A DNA stretch of 64,000 nucleotides from Planosporangium thailandense (lineage in GTDB: Bacteria; Actinomycetota; Actinomycetes; Mycobacteriales; Micromonosporaceae). Below are positions 9,786-18,914 of the stretch, one piece after another. The stretch spans positions 51,949 to 115,948 of the forward strand of contig NZ_JAATVY010000020.1 in the NCBI RefSeq assembly GCF_011947195.1, given 5' to 3'. Made by a program: the position numbers and the translations under genes. The notes below the pieces were generated by a model. That model was not told the DNA's origin. It ran no database searches and worked only from the letters and a program-made list of their open reading frames with translations. Numbering within the stretch: the first letter of the stretch is position 1; every line of letters starts with the position of its first letter.

Positions 9786-11836
9786 TGGCTGTCACCACCA
9801 CCGCGACTCCGCCCACCGCCCCGGCCGCCGGTGGCGCGTCGGCCGCCACCCCGCCGGCCGCGTCCGGACGTGCCGGTCGGCGGTTGCTGACCCGGCCGGC
9901 GGCGGTGGCCGGCACCGTCGTCGTCTGGATCGCCGTCTGGCTGCTGACGCGCGGCCGCGACACCCTGCACCTGTCCGGCGCGCAGCTGACGCCGCTGCAC
10001 CGCTGGCTCAACAGCGTCAACGACTCCGTCGGCGCCAGCCGCAACTCGAACCCGCTCTTCCTGTACTTCTTCAACGAGATCCGGCTGGTGATCGACACCC
10101 TGGTCACGTTCATCCAGGGGCTGATCTCCCAGCCGGCGCACGGGCGCCCGGTACCCATCCTGGGCTGGCTGGGCGTCGTCGCGATCGTGACGTTCGTGGC
10201 GTGGGCGGTCGCGAACTGGCGCGTCGCGCTGCTGGCGGCCGCCGGGTTCGTGCTGTTCGGTCTGCAGGGCCTGTGGCAGGAGAGCATGGACACCCTCGCG
10301 CTGACGCTGTCGGCGGTGCTGGTGTCGCTGCTGATCGGCATCCCGCTTGGGATCTGGGCTGGCCTGTCCAACCGGTTCAACAAGCTGATCACGCCGGTGC
10401 TGGACTTCATGCAGACGATGCCGACCTTCGTCTACCTCGCTCCGCTCACCCTGCTGTTCGCCATCGGCCCGGCGTCGGCGACGATCGCGACCCTGATCTA
10501 CGCCGCCCCGCCGGCCATCCGCATCACCGCGCACGGGATCCGGTCGGTGCCCGAGTCGCCGCTGGAAGCGTCCGACTCGCTCGGCGCGACGCGCTGGCAG
10601 ACCCTCACGAAGGTGCTGCTGCCGCTGGCCAAACGCACGATCGTCATGGGCGTCAACCAGACCATCATGGCGGCGCTGTCGATGGTGACGATCGCGGCGC
10701 TCATCGACGCCCCGGGGCTCGGCAAGACGGTCATCAAGGCGCTGCAGACCCTCGACGTCGGCACCGCGTTCAACGCGGGCCTGGCGATCGTGGTGATGGC
10801 CATCGTCCTGGACCGGGTCACCACGGCGGCCGGCGCCAAGGTCGAGGAGGCCCAGAGCGCCGCGCGCCCAGGCGCGCAACGGCTGCGTAAGCCCCTGCTC
10901 ATCGCGTTCGGCCTCGGCGCGCTGGTCTGCGCCTACCTGTCCTACACCTATGTGTGGGCCGCCGAGTTCCCTAGCACCATCGACCTGGGCAGCTACCTGT
11001 CGCGGGCCGCCACCGCCGTGTACGACTGGGCGCAGGGCGACGTGTCCCGGTTCACCGGCGCCATCAAGGACACGCTCACCAATGCGCTGCTCAACCCGTT
11101 CCAGACCTTCCTGACGAGCTCCCCGTGGTGGCTGGTCGGCGCGGTCGTCGTCGCACTGGCGGCGCTGCTGGGCAGCGTCCGGGCCGCGATCACCGCGGCG
11201 ATCTGCGTGGGGCTGCTGGTCGGCACCGGAGTCTGGCAGGACGGAATGACGACGCTCGCCAGCACCATCGTCGCGACCTTGCTGACGATGGTGCTGGGCG
11301 TGGTCATCGGGGTCTGGATGGGCCGTAGCACACGGGCCGACCGGATCATCCGCCCGATCCTGGACGCCGGGCAGACGATGCCGGCGTTCGTCTACCTGAT
11401 CCCGTTCCTGGCGCTGTTCGCGGCCAGCCGGTTCACCGCGATCGTCGCGGCGATCGTGTTCGCCGCGCCGGTGTCGATAAAGATCGTCGCCGACGGTGTC
11501 CGGGGCGTCCCGGAGACCACCGTCGAGGCCGCCACGGCCGCCGGGTCGAGCACCTGGCAGACGATCACGAAGGTCCAGCTGCCGATGTCGCGCAAGGCGC
11601 TGACGCTAGCGGCCAACCAGGGCCTCATCTACGTGCTGTCGATGGTGGTCGTCGGCGGCCTGGTCGGCGGCGGCGCGCTCGGCTACGACGTGGTCGCCGG
11701 CTTCTCCCAGGACTCGCTCTACGGCAAGGGCCTCGCCTCCGGCGCCGCCATCGTGCTGCTCGGCATCATGCTCGACCGGATCACCTGCGCCGCGGCGGAG
11801 CGGTCCGGCGGCGGCACGACACCCCGTTACAGGTAG
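9785..11836 (+). CDS. proW: double-length glycine betaine ABC permease (two fused permease domains)
   Basis: Membrane channel of the betaine importer. At 683 residues it is about twice the usual ProW length and contains two complete MetI-type permease domains. Each has a QTMPxFVYL segment and a coupling loop for the ATPase: LEASDSLGATRWQTLTKVLLP in the first half and VEAATAAGSSTWQTITKV in the second. The two halves are clearly homologous, consistent with a tandem duplication and fusion giving a built-in permease dimer. Extra transmembrane helices precede each domain. It is translationally coupled to proV and followed by proX. Confidence 0.92.
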   Translation: MAVTTTATPPTAPAAGGASAATPPAASGRAGRRLLTRPAAVAGTVVVWIAVWLLTRGRDTLHLSGAQLTPLHRWLNSVNDSVGASRNSNPLFLYFFNEIRLVIDTLVTFIQGLISQPAHGRPVPILGWLGVVAIVTFVAWAVANWRVALLAAAGFVLFGLQGLWQESMDTLALTLSAVLVSLLIGIPLGIWAGLSNRFNKLITPVLDFMQTMPTFVYLAPLTLLFAIGPASATIATLIYAAPPAIRITAHGIRSVPESPLEASDSLGATRWQTLTKVLLPLAKRTIVMGVNQTIMAALSMVTIAALIDAPGLGKTVIKALQTLDVGTAFNAGLAIVVMAIVLDRVTTAAGAKVEEAQSAARPGAQRLRKPLLIAFGLGALVCAYLSYTYVWAAEFPSTIDLGSYLSRAATAVYDWAQGDVSRFTGAIKDTLTNALLNPFQTFLTSSPWWLVGAVVVALAALLGSVRAAITAAICVGLLVGTGVWQDGMTTLASTIVATLLTMVLGVVIGVWMGRSTRADRIIRPILDAGQTMPAFVYLIPFLALFAASRFTAIVAAIVFAAPVSIKIVADGVRGVPETTVEAATAAGSSTWQTITKVQLPMSRKALTLAANQGLIYVLSMVVVGGLVGGGALGYDVVAGFSQDSLYGKGLASGAAIVLLGIMLDRITCAAAERSGGGTTPRYR

Positions 11837-11936
11837 TTCCCATCTCCCCTCCCGTGTGCGCCGGTCGGTGCCTACCGGGAGCACGGACATCACGCACCCA
11901 CACATCGGCCCCACCGACACTCCGGAGGACCAGATC

Positions 11937-12923
11937 ATGAAATTCACCAACAGTAAGGGAGCGAGACTGGCCGGCGTCTCCATCGCCGCCGCGGCAGTCC
12001 TCGCCCTCACCGGCTGCGGCGGGGCCAAGGTCGGCGCCTCGTCCGGCTCCGGGTCGGGCTCAGGCTCGGGCAAGTGCGGGACGTTCAACCTCGCCGTCAA
12101 CCCGTGGGTCGGGTACGAGGCGGACGCGGCCGTCGTCGCGTACGTCGCGCAGCACGACCTCGGATGCAAGGTGGTCAAGAAGGACCTCAAGGAGGAGATC
12201 GCGTGGCAGGGCTTCGGCACGGGTGAGGTCGACGCGATCCTGGAGAACTGGGGCCACGACGACCTCAAGAAGAAGTACATCGACGACCAGAAGACCGCGG
12301 TCGAGGCCGGCTCGACCGGCAACAAGGGCGTCATCGGCTGGTACGTTCCGCCGTGGATGGTGCAGAAGTACCCGGACATCACCGACTGGAACAACCTGAA
12401 CAAGTACGCCGACCTGTTCAAAACCTCGGAGTCCGGCGGCAAGGGCCAGCTCCTCGACGGCGACCCGTCCTACGTCACCAACGACGAGGCCCTCGTCAAG
12501 AACCTCAACCTGAACTACAAGGTGGTCTACGCCGGCAGCGAGACGGCCCTGATCCAGGCCTTCCGGCAGGCCGAGGAGAAGAAGACCCCGCTCCTCGGGT
12601 ACTTCTACGAGCCGCAGTGGTTCCTGTCCGAGGTGAAGCTGGTCAAGGTGAACCTGCCCGCCTACACTCAGGGCTGCGACGCCGACGCGGAGAAGGTCGC
12701 CTGCGACTACCCGGCGTACGACCTCGACAAGGTCGTCAGCAAGAAGTTCGCCGACGCCAACAGCCCCGCGTACCAGCTCGTCAAGAACTTCCACTGGACG
12801 AACGAGGACCAGAACCTGGTCGCCAAGTACATCGCCCAGGACAAGCTGTCCGACGACCAGGCCGCCAAGAAGTGGGTCGACGCCAACCAGGCCAAGGTCA
12901 AGGCCTGGCTGCCCAAGAGCTGA
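11937..12923 (+). CDS. proX: glycine betaine-binding lipoprotein
   Basis: Extracytoplasmic solute-binding component of the ProVWX system, 328 residues. The N-terminus is a lipoprotein signal with lipobox LTGCGG (lipidated Cys at about residue 25), followed by a Gly/Ser linker and an OpuAC-type binding domain starting FNLAVNPWVGYEADAAVV. WGHDD, GWYVPPWMV and FYEPQWFL supply aromatic residues of the kind that cage quaternary ammonium groups. ATG at 11937 with GGAGGACC upstream; the frame is open further upstream but without a signal peptide. It is the last gene of the proVWX operon. Confidence 0.92.
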   Translation: MKFTNSKGARLAGVSIAAAAVLALTGCGGAKVGASSGSGSGSGSGKCGTFNLAVNPWVGYEADAAVVAYVAQHDLGCKVVKKDLKEEIAWQGFGTGEVDAILENWGHDDLKKKYIDDQKTAVEAGSTGNKGVIGWYVPPWMVQKYPDITDWNNLNKYADLFKTSESGGKGQLLDGDPSYVTNDEALVKNLNLNYKVVYAGSETALIQAFRQAEEKKTPLLGYFYEPQWFLSEVKLVKVNLPAYTQGCDADAEKVACDYPAYDLDKVVSKKFADANSPAYQLVKNFHWTNEDQNLVAKYIAQDKLSDDQAAKKWVDANQAKVKAWLPKS

Positions 12924-12940
12924 CCCGCTCCCCATTTGTC

Positions 12941-12988
12941 GATCTTGGACGGTTGTGCCACCCATAGCCGGCACAATCGTCCAAGATC
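12941..12988. repeat. 48-bp palindromic repeat, copy A
   Basis: 19-bp arms (starting GATCTTGGAC and ending GTCCAAGATC) with one mismatch around a 10-nt loop. A second element with the same geometry and nearly the same outer arms is at 63921-63968, so this is a dispersed repeat family. It sits between proX and the antiporter gene and could also end transcription as a hairpin. Confidence 0.85.
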
Positions 12989-13009
12989 CAGACAGATACG
13001 CTGAGTCGT

Positions 13010-14614
13010 ATGACAGCGGTGATAGCGCTGGCGCTCGCCGAGCTGATCGTGGTGATGGCGGCCCATGTCGTGGCGCAGCGCAGCGGCCTGCCGGCGGCCG
13101 TCCTGCTGGTCCTCGCCGGCATCGGGTACGGCTTTCTACCCGGCCCGAACCTCCGGCTCGACCCGCAGTTCGTGCTCTACCTCGTGATCCCGCCGCTGCT
13201 GTACGGCGCCGCGTTGCAGTCCAGCCTGACCGCGCTGCGCAACAACGCCCGCGCCGTCATCAGCCTGTCGGTGGGGCTGGTGCTGGCCACCGCGCTCGCC
13301 GTCGGTTTCGGGCTCAGCGCGGTGGTGGCCACCGTGCCGCTGAGCCTGGCGATCGCGATCGGCGCGGCCGTCGCCCCGCCCGACCCGGTGGCGGCGCTGT
13401 CCGTCGGCCGGCGCGCCGGGCTGCCACCGCGGCTGACCACCCTGGTGGAGGGCGAGGGGCTGCTCAACGATGCCACCGCGCTGACCCTGCTGCAGGTCGC
13501 GGTCGCGGCCTTCGTCAGCGGATCCGTCTCCGTGGGCCTGGCGTTCGGCCAGTTCCTGCTCGCCGTCGTCGGGGGCGTGATCTGCGGCATGGTGGTCGCG
13601 CTGCTCATCACCGGCATCCGCAGGGTGATCATCGACCCGTTGACCGACAATGTGCTGTCGCTGGGCACCCCGTTCGCCGCCTATCTCGCGGCCGAGACCA
13701 CGCACGGCTCCGGCGTACTCGCCGTCGTCGTCGCCGGCCTGTGGCTGGGCCACCACAACCCGTCGCAGCAGTCCGGCCGCGCCCGGCTCCAGACACGCGC
13801 CGTCTGGCGCCTGGTGGAGTACGTGCTCGAAGGCTACGTGTTCCTGCTGATCGGCCAGCAGCTACCCGCGGTCATACGCGGCCTCGGCTCCTACCCCACC
13901 ACCACGCTCGTCGCCGCGTCGGCCATGACCGTCGGCGCGGTGCTGCTCGTGCGACCGCTGTGGCTGTGGGCCACCGCGCACCTGCCGGGACGGCTGCACG
14001 CCCGCCTCGGCGGCGACCCGCAGGCCGGCAACCCGCCGCTGTCCGGGCGCGAACTGCTCGCGCTGACCTGGGCCGGCACCCGGGGAGTGATCACCCTGGC
14101 CGCGGCGTTCTCCCTGCCGGCCACCGTTCCCTCCCGCAACCTGCTGCTGTTCTGCGCCTACCTGGTGGTCCTGGTCACCCTGGTCGGCCAGGGCCTGACC
14201 TTCGCCCCGCTCCTGCGACTGCTGCGCCTGCCCGGATCCGACGTGACCAGGGCGCTCACCCGCAACGAAGCCCGCGCGGCGGCGGTGCAGGCCGCGCTCC
14301 AGCGGCTGAAGGAGCTGCGCGACGCCGACCCCGAGCTGCGCGAGGTCCTCGACCCGCTGCGACGCGCCGCCGAATCCCGCCAACGGCGGTACACCGACCG
14401 GGTGGCGATGCTGTCCGGCATCGAGGACGAGACGCTCCCCGTCGACGAGCGCTACCGGGCGGCGCTGCGCGCCCGGCGCGAGATGATCGCCGCCGAGCGC
14501 GACGAGCTGCTCACCTGGCGCGACACGGGCCAGCTTTCCGACGCGGACCTGCGCGTCCTCGAAAGCGAACTCGACCACGAAGAGAGCATCCTGCCGACAC
14601 CACATCGGGAGTAG
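13010..14614 (+). CDS. CPA1-family Na+/H+ (cation/proton) antiporter
   Basis: 534-residue integral membrane protein with about 12 predicted helices followed by a ~120-residue charged cytoplasmic tail (KELRDADPELREVLDPL to the C-terminus). The family ion-binding motif PPDPVAAL and the conserved EGEGLLNDATAL are present. It should exchange Na+ or K+ for protons and contribute to pH or osmotic homeostasis, which fits next to an osmolyte importer but is not proof of linkage. ATG start with a weak ribosome site. It converges on the phosphotriesterase-like gene with 30 bp between stops. Confidence 0.9.
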   Translation: MTAVIALALAELIVVMAAHVVAQRSGLPAAVLLVLAGIGYGFLPGPNLRLDPQFVLYLVIPPLLYGAALQSSLTALRNNARAVISLSVGLVLATALAVGFGLSAVVATVPLSLAIAIGAAVAPPDPVAALSVGRRAGLPPRLTTLVEGEGLLNDATALTLLQVAVAAFVSGSVSVGLAFGQFLLAVVGGVICGMVVALLITGIRRVIIDPLTDNVLSLGTPFAAYLAAETTHGSGVLAVVVAGLWLGHHNPSQQSGRARLQTRAVWRLVEYVLEGYVFLLIGQQLPAVIRGLGSYPTTTLVAASAMTVGAVLLVRPLWLWATAHLPGRLHARLGGDPQAGNPPLSGRELLALTWAGTRGVITLAAAFSLPATVPSRNLLLFCAYLVVLVTLVGQGLTFAPLLRLLRLPGSDVTRALTRNEARAAAVQAALQRLKELRDADPELREVLDPLRRAAESRQRRYTDRVAMLSGIEDETLPVDERYRAALRARREMIAAERDELLTWRDTGQLSDADLRVLESELDHEESILPTPHRE

Positions 14615-14644
14615 CCCGAGCCGAGCGATCTGATCGGGTAGGCC

Positions 14645-15628
14645 TCACCCGCCCTCGAAGAAGCGCCGCGGGACGTCCACGAGCATCGTGGTGATCTGCT
14701 CGTCGGTCACGCCACGCTCGCGCACGTACGGCAGCACGTCCTTTTCGATGTGCAGGTAGTTCCACTGGCTCAGCAGGGGCACCACGTTCGGGTCGACCCA
14801 GTCGAGGTAGCAGGAGGCGTCCTGCGACAGCACCATCCGGTCGGCGTACCCGCGCCGGCACATCTCCACCAGGGTGTCGGCGCGGGCCTCGAACGTCGTG
14901 TCGAGGTTGAGACCGAACCGGTCCATGCCGAGGACGAACCCCGCCTCGGCCAGCTCGGTCAGGTGGTCGACGTCGCCTGTGTCGCCGCTGTGCCCGAGCA
15001 CCACCCGGCGGGGGTCGACCCCCTCCTCGTCGCACAGCACCCGCTTGACCGCCAGCCCGGTCCGGCTGCCCGGGTGGGTGTGTACCGTGATCGGCGTTCC
15101 GGTCCGGTGGTGCGCCTTCGCCACCGCGCGCATCACCCGCTCCACGCCGGGCGTCAGCCCCGGGTGGTCGATTGCGCACTTGAGCATGCCGGCCTTGACC
15201 CCGGTACCTGCGATTCCGTCCTCGATGTCGCCGACGAACATGTCGACCATCGGATCGGGCAGCTCGGCGCCGACGGCCGCGTTGAGGGCCGGCCCCCGGT
15301 AGTGGAAGAAGAACGGCACGTCGCCGTAGGTGTAGCAGCCGGTCGCGACGACGATGTTGAGGTCCGGGACCTGCTCGGCGACCCGCTGGATGCGCGGAAT
15401 GTAGCGGCCGAGGCCGATGACGGTCGGGTCGACGATCGTACGCACCCCCTGGCCGGCCAGTTCACTCAGCTTCGCCACGGCGTCCGCGACACGGGCCTCC
15501 TCGTCGCCCCACTCGTCCGGGTAGTTCTGCTGGACGTCCGCGGTCAGGACGAAGATGTGCTCGTGCATGTAGGTACGGCCGAGGTCGGCGCTGTCCACGG
15601 GTCCGCGGACGGTGTTGACCGGTGACAT
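14645..15628 (-). CDS. phosphotriesterase-family metal hydrolase
   Basis: 327-residue TIM-barrel amidohydrolase. Metal ligands are visible in order: HEH near the N-terminus (YMHEHIFVL), a central lysine (probably in KAGMLKCAIDH) that would be carbamylated, His in ITVHTHPGS, His in VVLGHSGDTGD and Asp in MVLSQDASCY. Members hydrolyse phosphotriesters, lactones or related esters; the natural substrate here is unknown. The start abuts the stop of an acyl-CoA ligase gene, so the two are one transcription unit. That pairing makes a lactone or other carbon substrate more likely than an organophosphate. Confidence 0.85.
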   Translation of the reverse strand: MSPVNTVRGPVDSADLGRTYMHEHIFVLTADVQQNYPDEWGDEEARVADAVAKLSELAGQGVRTIVDPTVIGLGRYIPRIQRVAEQVPDLNIVVATGCYTYGDVPFFFHYRGPALNAAVGAELPDPMVDMFVGDIEDGIAGTGVKAGMLKCAIDHPGLTPGVERVMRAVAKAHHRTGTPITVHTHPGSRTGLAVKRVLCDEEGVDPRRVVLGHSGDTGDVDHLTELAEAGFVLGMDRFGLNLDTTFEARADTLVEMCRRGYADRMVLSQDASCYLDWVDPNVVPLLSQWNYLHIEKDVLPYVRERGVTDEQITTMLVDVPRRFFEGG

Positions 15629-17149
15629 TCAGCGCAGCTCCTTCTTGAGTATCTTGCCGGTGGGGCCCTTGGGCAGCTCGGGGACGATGCGCACCTCGCG
15701 CGGGTACTTGTACGCGGCGACCCGTTCCTTCGCGTACTCGATGATCTCCTCGGGCGTCGCGGTCGCGCCGGGCTTGAGGGACACGATCGCCATGACCTCC
15801 TCGCCGAGCTTCTCGTCAACCCGGCCGATGACGGCGGCTTCGTTCACCGCCGGGTGCGCGTACAGCACCTCCTCGATCTCGCGCGGGTAGACGTTGAAGC
15901 CGCCGCGGATGATGAGATCCTTCTTGCGGTCCACAATGAACAGATAGCCGTCGGAGTCGCGGTAGGCGAGGTCGCCGGTGTGGAACCAGCCGCCGCGGAA
16001 CGCTTCGGCGGTGGCCTCGGGCTTCTTGTAGTACCCCTTCATGATGTTGTGACCCCGGATCACGATCTCACCGACGTGCTCCGGGCCGGACGGCAGCTCC
16101 CGGTCGATGTCGTCGACGATGCGCACCTCCACACCCCAGATCGGCTTGCCGATCGACAGCACCTTGCGCTGCTCCGCACTGACGTTGAAGGTCGTGGTGC
16201 TGGCGCTCTCCGACAGCCCGTAGCCTTCGAGGATCACGCAGCCGGGGAACTTCTCCTCGAACGCGCGGATCACCTCGCCGGGGATGGCCGCACCGCCGGA
16301 GACGCCGACGCGCAGCGACGACAGGTCGCGGCCGGACACATCCGCGGCGTTCAGCGCGAAGTACATGGTGGGCACGCCGGAGAAGATGGTGCACCGGTGC
16401 TTCTCGATGGCGTCGAGGACGGCACTGGCGTCGAACCGGGGCACCAGCACCATCGTCCCGGCGAAACGGACCACGACGTTGAGCACGCTGGACAGTCCGA
16501 ACACGTGGAACAGCGGGAGGACCGCGACGCCGATGTCGTCGTCGCGGAACTCGAACAGCTCGCCGGCGACAGTGCAGTTCATGAAGAGCTGGAAGTGGGT
16601 GAGCTCGGCGCCCTTCGGCTTGCCCGTCGTACCGCTGGTGTACAGCAGCACGGCCGTGTCGTCGGGGCTCAACGGGACGATGTCGCGGGTGTCGGCGGCG
16701 GCGTACAGCTCGTCGTAGTGCCGCGTACCCTCCGGCCGTTCCTGGCTTCCCGGCAGCGGCACCACGTACGTCGGCACCGGCGTCTCGAGCTGCGCGACGC
16801 CCTTGCACGCCTCAGCGGTGAACAGCTCGAAGGTCACAAGCACCCGCGCGTCGCTGTCGTCCAGGTGGTAGGCGACCTCCGGCGCCTTGAGCAGCGGGTT
16901 GAGCGGCACCATCACGAGCCCGGCCTTCAGGATCCCGAAGTACGTGAACAGGAACTGCGGCACGTTGGGCAGCTGGACCGCGACCTTGTCGCCGCGCTCC
17001 AGGCCCAGCGCCAGGAGGCTCGCGGCGACCCGGCCGCTGATCTCGTCGACCTGCCGGTAGGTGAACGTGAAATCGTCCAGGTGGCACAGTGGCTTGTCCG
17101 GGTTCGCGGTCGCGGACTCTCGCAGCATCGTCGCGAGATTGAAACTCAT
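15629..17149 (-). CDS. fatty-acyl/carboxylate-CoA ligase (AMP-forming)
   Basis: 506-residue ANL-superfamily enzyme that adenylates a carboxylate and transfers it to CoA. It has the phosphate loop YTSGTTGKPKG, the substrate-region ILEGYGLSESAS, HTGDLAYRDSDGYLFIVDRKKDLI, and a C-terminal domain with the catalytic Lys in PTGKILKKEL. The ATG at 17149 has CAGGAGGAG immediately upstream; the longer open frame to 17254 lacks a start signal. It is co-transcribed with the phosphotriesterase-like gene. A transposon-like cassette inserted 91 bp upstream of its start may have altered its promoter. Chain-length preference cannot be read from sequence. Confidence 0.9.
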   Translation of the reverse strand: MSFNLATMLRESATANPDKPLCHLDDFTFTYRQVDEISGRVAASLLALGLERGDKVAVQLPNVPQFLFTYFGILKAGLVMVPLNPLLKAPEVAYHLDDSDARVLVTFELFTAEACKGVAQLETPVPTYVVPLPGSQERPEGTRHYDELYAAADTRDIVPLSPDDTAVLLYTSGTTGKPKGAELTHFQLFMNCTVAGELFEFRDDDIGVAVLPLFHVFGLSSVLNVVVRFAGTMVLVPRFDASAVLDAIEKHRCTIFSGVPTMYFALNAADVSGRDLSSLRVGVSGGAAIPGEVIRAFEEKFPGCVILEGYGLSESASTTTFNVSAEQRKVLSIGKPIWGVEVRIVDDIDRELPSGPEHVGEIVIRGHNIMKGYYKKPEATAEAFRGGWFHTGDLAYRDSDGYLFIVDRKKDLIIRGGFNVYPREIEEVLYAHPAVNEAAVIGRVDEKLGEEVMAIVSLKPGATATPEEIIEYAKERVAAYKYPREVRIVPELPKGPTGKILKKELR

Positions 17150-17188
17150 CGCTCCTCCTGCCGGGACACGGTGCGGGTGCCAGGAACA

Positions 17189-17204
17189 TACCGGCCGGTC
17201 GGTA
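17189..17204. promoter_or_regulatory. palindromic candidate operator before the acyl-CoA ligase
   Basis: TACCGGCCGGTCGGTA: TACCG/CGGTA arms around an overlapping perfect ACCGGCCGGT palindrome, 40 bp upstream of the ligase start. TetR-type regulators of acyl-CoA genes in actinomycetes often use ACCGnnCGGT-type dyads, so this may be one. No regulator gene is adjacent. Confidence 0.35.
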
Positions 17205-17230
17205 CGGTGTGAAGAGCACATGCACAACAC

Positions 17231-17240
17231 AGCCGGTGAC
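17231..17240. repeat. target-site duplication, left copy
   Basis: AGCCGGTGAC immediately outside the left inverted repeat; an identical 10-mer in the same orientation lies immediately outside the right inverted repeat at 18946-18955. This is the footprint expected of a cut-and-paste insertion. Confidence 0.85.
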
Positions 17241-17271
17241 GAGTGCGGCAGCAAGATGAGTTAGTGGGTAT
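17241..17271 (+). repeat. left terminal inverted repeat
   Basis: 31 bp; matches the reverse complement of 18915-18945 except for one A/G difference at base 23. A possible ATG for the first passenger gene begins at the very next base (17272). Confidence 0.85.
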
Positions 17272-17322
17272 ATGTCCGCGCGGGGCGGCTACGCCTCGAC
17301 AGCGGCCAGGTACGGTCGACGG

Positions 17323-17910
17323 GTGACACCGGTCGTAGTCCTGAACGGCGGCTCGAGCTCGGGCAAGACCTCGATCGCTCGCTCCCTCCAGCGGCTGCTC
17401 GGTCCAACCTGGATGACGCTGGGGGTCGATGACCTTGTCCGGGCACTGCCGGGCGGTGATGAAGTCGATGACCTCATCCGGGCGCAACAGGACCGGGACG
17501 GGCCGGAGGGAGCTCAAGGCTCCATCGAGTTCGGTCCGGACGGATCCGTGACCGTCAGCGAGGACTTCCGTCGGGCCGAGGCAGCCTGGTACGCGGGCCT
17601 GGCGGTGATAGGGCGCTGCGGAACGGGTCTCATCCTCGATGAGGTCTTCCTGGGCGGCGGGTCGTCACAGAAGCGGTTGGCGGCCGCCCTGTCAGGCCTT
17701 CCGGTGGTGTGGGTCGGAGTGCATTGCACCCCCGAGGTCGCCGCCGCTCGGGAACGCGGCCGGCCGGACCGGGTTGTCGGGATGGCTCGTCTCCAGGCCG
17801 AACGGGTGCACGAGGGCGTCATCTACGACCTGGTCGTGGAGACCACCGCCACCAGCGCCGCCGACTGCGCCAGCGCGATCGCGTCCCACCTGACCGCCCT
17901 CGAGGGCTGA
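17323..17910 (+). CDS. chloramphenicol 3-O-phosphotransferase-like kinase
   Basis: Small P-loop kinase of the chloramphenicol phosphotransferase family, 195 residues from the GTG at 17323 (the Streptomyces venezuelae enzyme is of similar length). The N-terminus VVVLNGGSSSGKTSIARSLQ holds the Walker A loop. LGVDDLVRALP contains the catalytic-type Asp, followed by family motifs GSIEFGPDG, LILDEVFLGG and VWVGVHC, and the arginines of RERGRPDRVVGMA. An in-frame ATG at 17272 abuts the inverted repeat and is less likely. It may phosphorylate chloramphenicol or another small hydroxylated molecule. It is a passenger of the cassette and uses more A/T-ending codons than its neighbours, consistent with transfer. 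Confidence 0.85.
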   Translation: MTPVVVLNGGSSSGKTSIARSLQRLLGPTWMTLGVDDLVRALPGGDEVDDLIRAQQDRDGPEGAQGSIEFGPDGSVTVSEDFRRAEAAWYAGLAVIGRCGTGLILDEVFLGGGSSQKRLAAALSGLPVVWVGVHCTPEVAAARERGRPDRVVGMARLQAERVHEGVIYDLVVETTATSAADCASAIASHLTALEG

Positions 17911-17960
17911 CCCGACCACCAAGCGACCCAGCCGACACGCCGAGACAGCGCCGACTCAGA

Positions 17961-18749
17961 TCAACTCGGCGCCCACACATACGGTGTCGTAGTCGTCACC
18001 GCCAGGAAGCCCAAGCGCTGGAGGATCGGCCGGCTGTCCTCGGAAGCATCGACCTGCAGGTATCGCACTCCCCGGTTGGCCGCGAGCTTCGCCCGATGAG
18101 CGACCAGGGCACGGTAGATGCCTCTGCCTCGCCAATCCGCCGACGTGGAACCGCCCAACAGTCCGGCGAACTCGGTGCCGGACCTGAACATCAGCCACGC
18201 CGCCGAGACAACGGCGCCAGCGGCTTCGGCGGCGAACACGGCGATGCCATTCGGGTCGGCCTCGATCCGTGAGATCAGGTCGTCTGCCAGCCGGCTCAGG
18301 TCCTGGCCCCAGACTTCCGACTCCAGCTCGGCGATGCGACGTAGGTCCTCGTCGGCGGTCACCTGCCGTATCGTCACGCTGTCAGGCGCTGCCGGCTCGA
18401 TCGCGAGTGCCTCGACCGGCGCGATGAGTACGGTCTCCTGCTCCTCCGGCGAGAAGCCGGCGGCGCGCAGGCGCGCAGACAGATCTGCCGGCTCGTCATG
18501 ACCCCGGACCTTCCATGCCACCGCCTCACCGCGCGCGCGGAAGTAGTCGCGCTGGCGGACGATGAGCTCATCCAGTTCGCGGCCCTGCAATCCCACGTCA
18601 CGCGGTGCGCTGATGAAGCCGCGGAACTGTCCGACGATGCGTACGACCGGACCATCACGTTCCACTGTGACCCCGGCAGGTAAGTTCGTCGTCTCTGCCA
18701 TGCGGAGTTGCTGGTCATAGACGCGGAGCAGAGCAGCAGTATCGATCAC
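17961..18749 (-). CDS. GNAT-family N-acetyltransferase
   Basis: 262 residues from a GTG at 18749 with GGAAGAGG upstream. The C-terminal half is a GNAT domain: VTIRQVTADEDLRRIAELESEVWG, then the acetyl-CoA-binding stretch GGSTSADWRGRGIYRALVAHR, and a family-like end (ILQRLGFLAVTTTTPYVW). The N-terminal ~110 residues have no domain I recognise but occur with GNAT domains in similar proteins. The substrate is unknown; an antibiotic or small-molecule amine is possible given its partner gene. It faces the kinase convergently inside the cassette. Confidence 0.82.
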   Translation of the reverse strand: MIDTAALLRVYDQQLRMAETTNLPAGVTVERDGPVVRIVGQFRGFISAPRDVGLQGRELDELIVRQRDYFRARGEAVAWKVRGHDEPADLSARLRAAGFSPEEQETVLIAPVEALAIEPAAPDSVTIRQVTADEDLRRIAELESEVWGQDLSRLADDLISRIEADPNGIAVFAAEAAGAVVSAAWLMFRSGTEFAGLLGGSTSADWRGRGIYRALVAHRAKLAANRGVRYLQVDASEDSRPILQRLGFLAVTTTTPYVWAPS

Positions 18750-18914
18750 AAATACCTCTTCCGTGAAGGCAGGTGGTCGCCGTCGGCTTGCGCCGGCGGT
18801 ACTGCCGTGCGGATCTCGGCTACCCCCTCGATCGGGCTGGTTCCCGGGTCGGTTGTGCACGGCCCATTGTCGCGGCGTGGGCCGCTGCCTGGGCATTTCG
18901 CGACCGACGGATTC

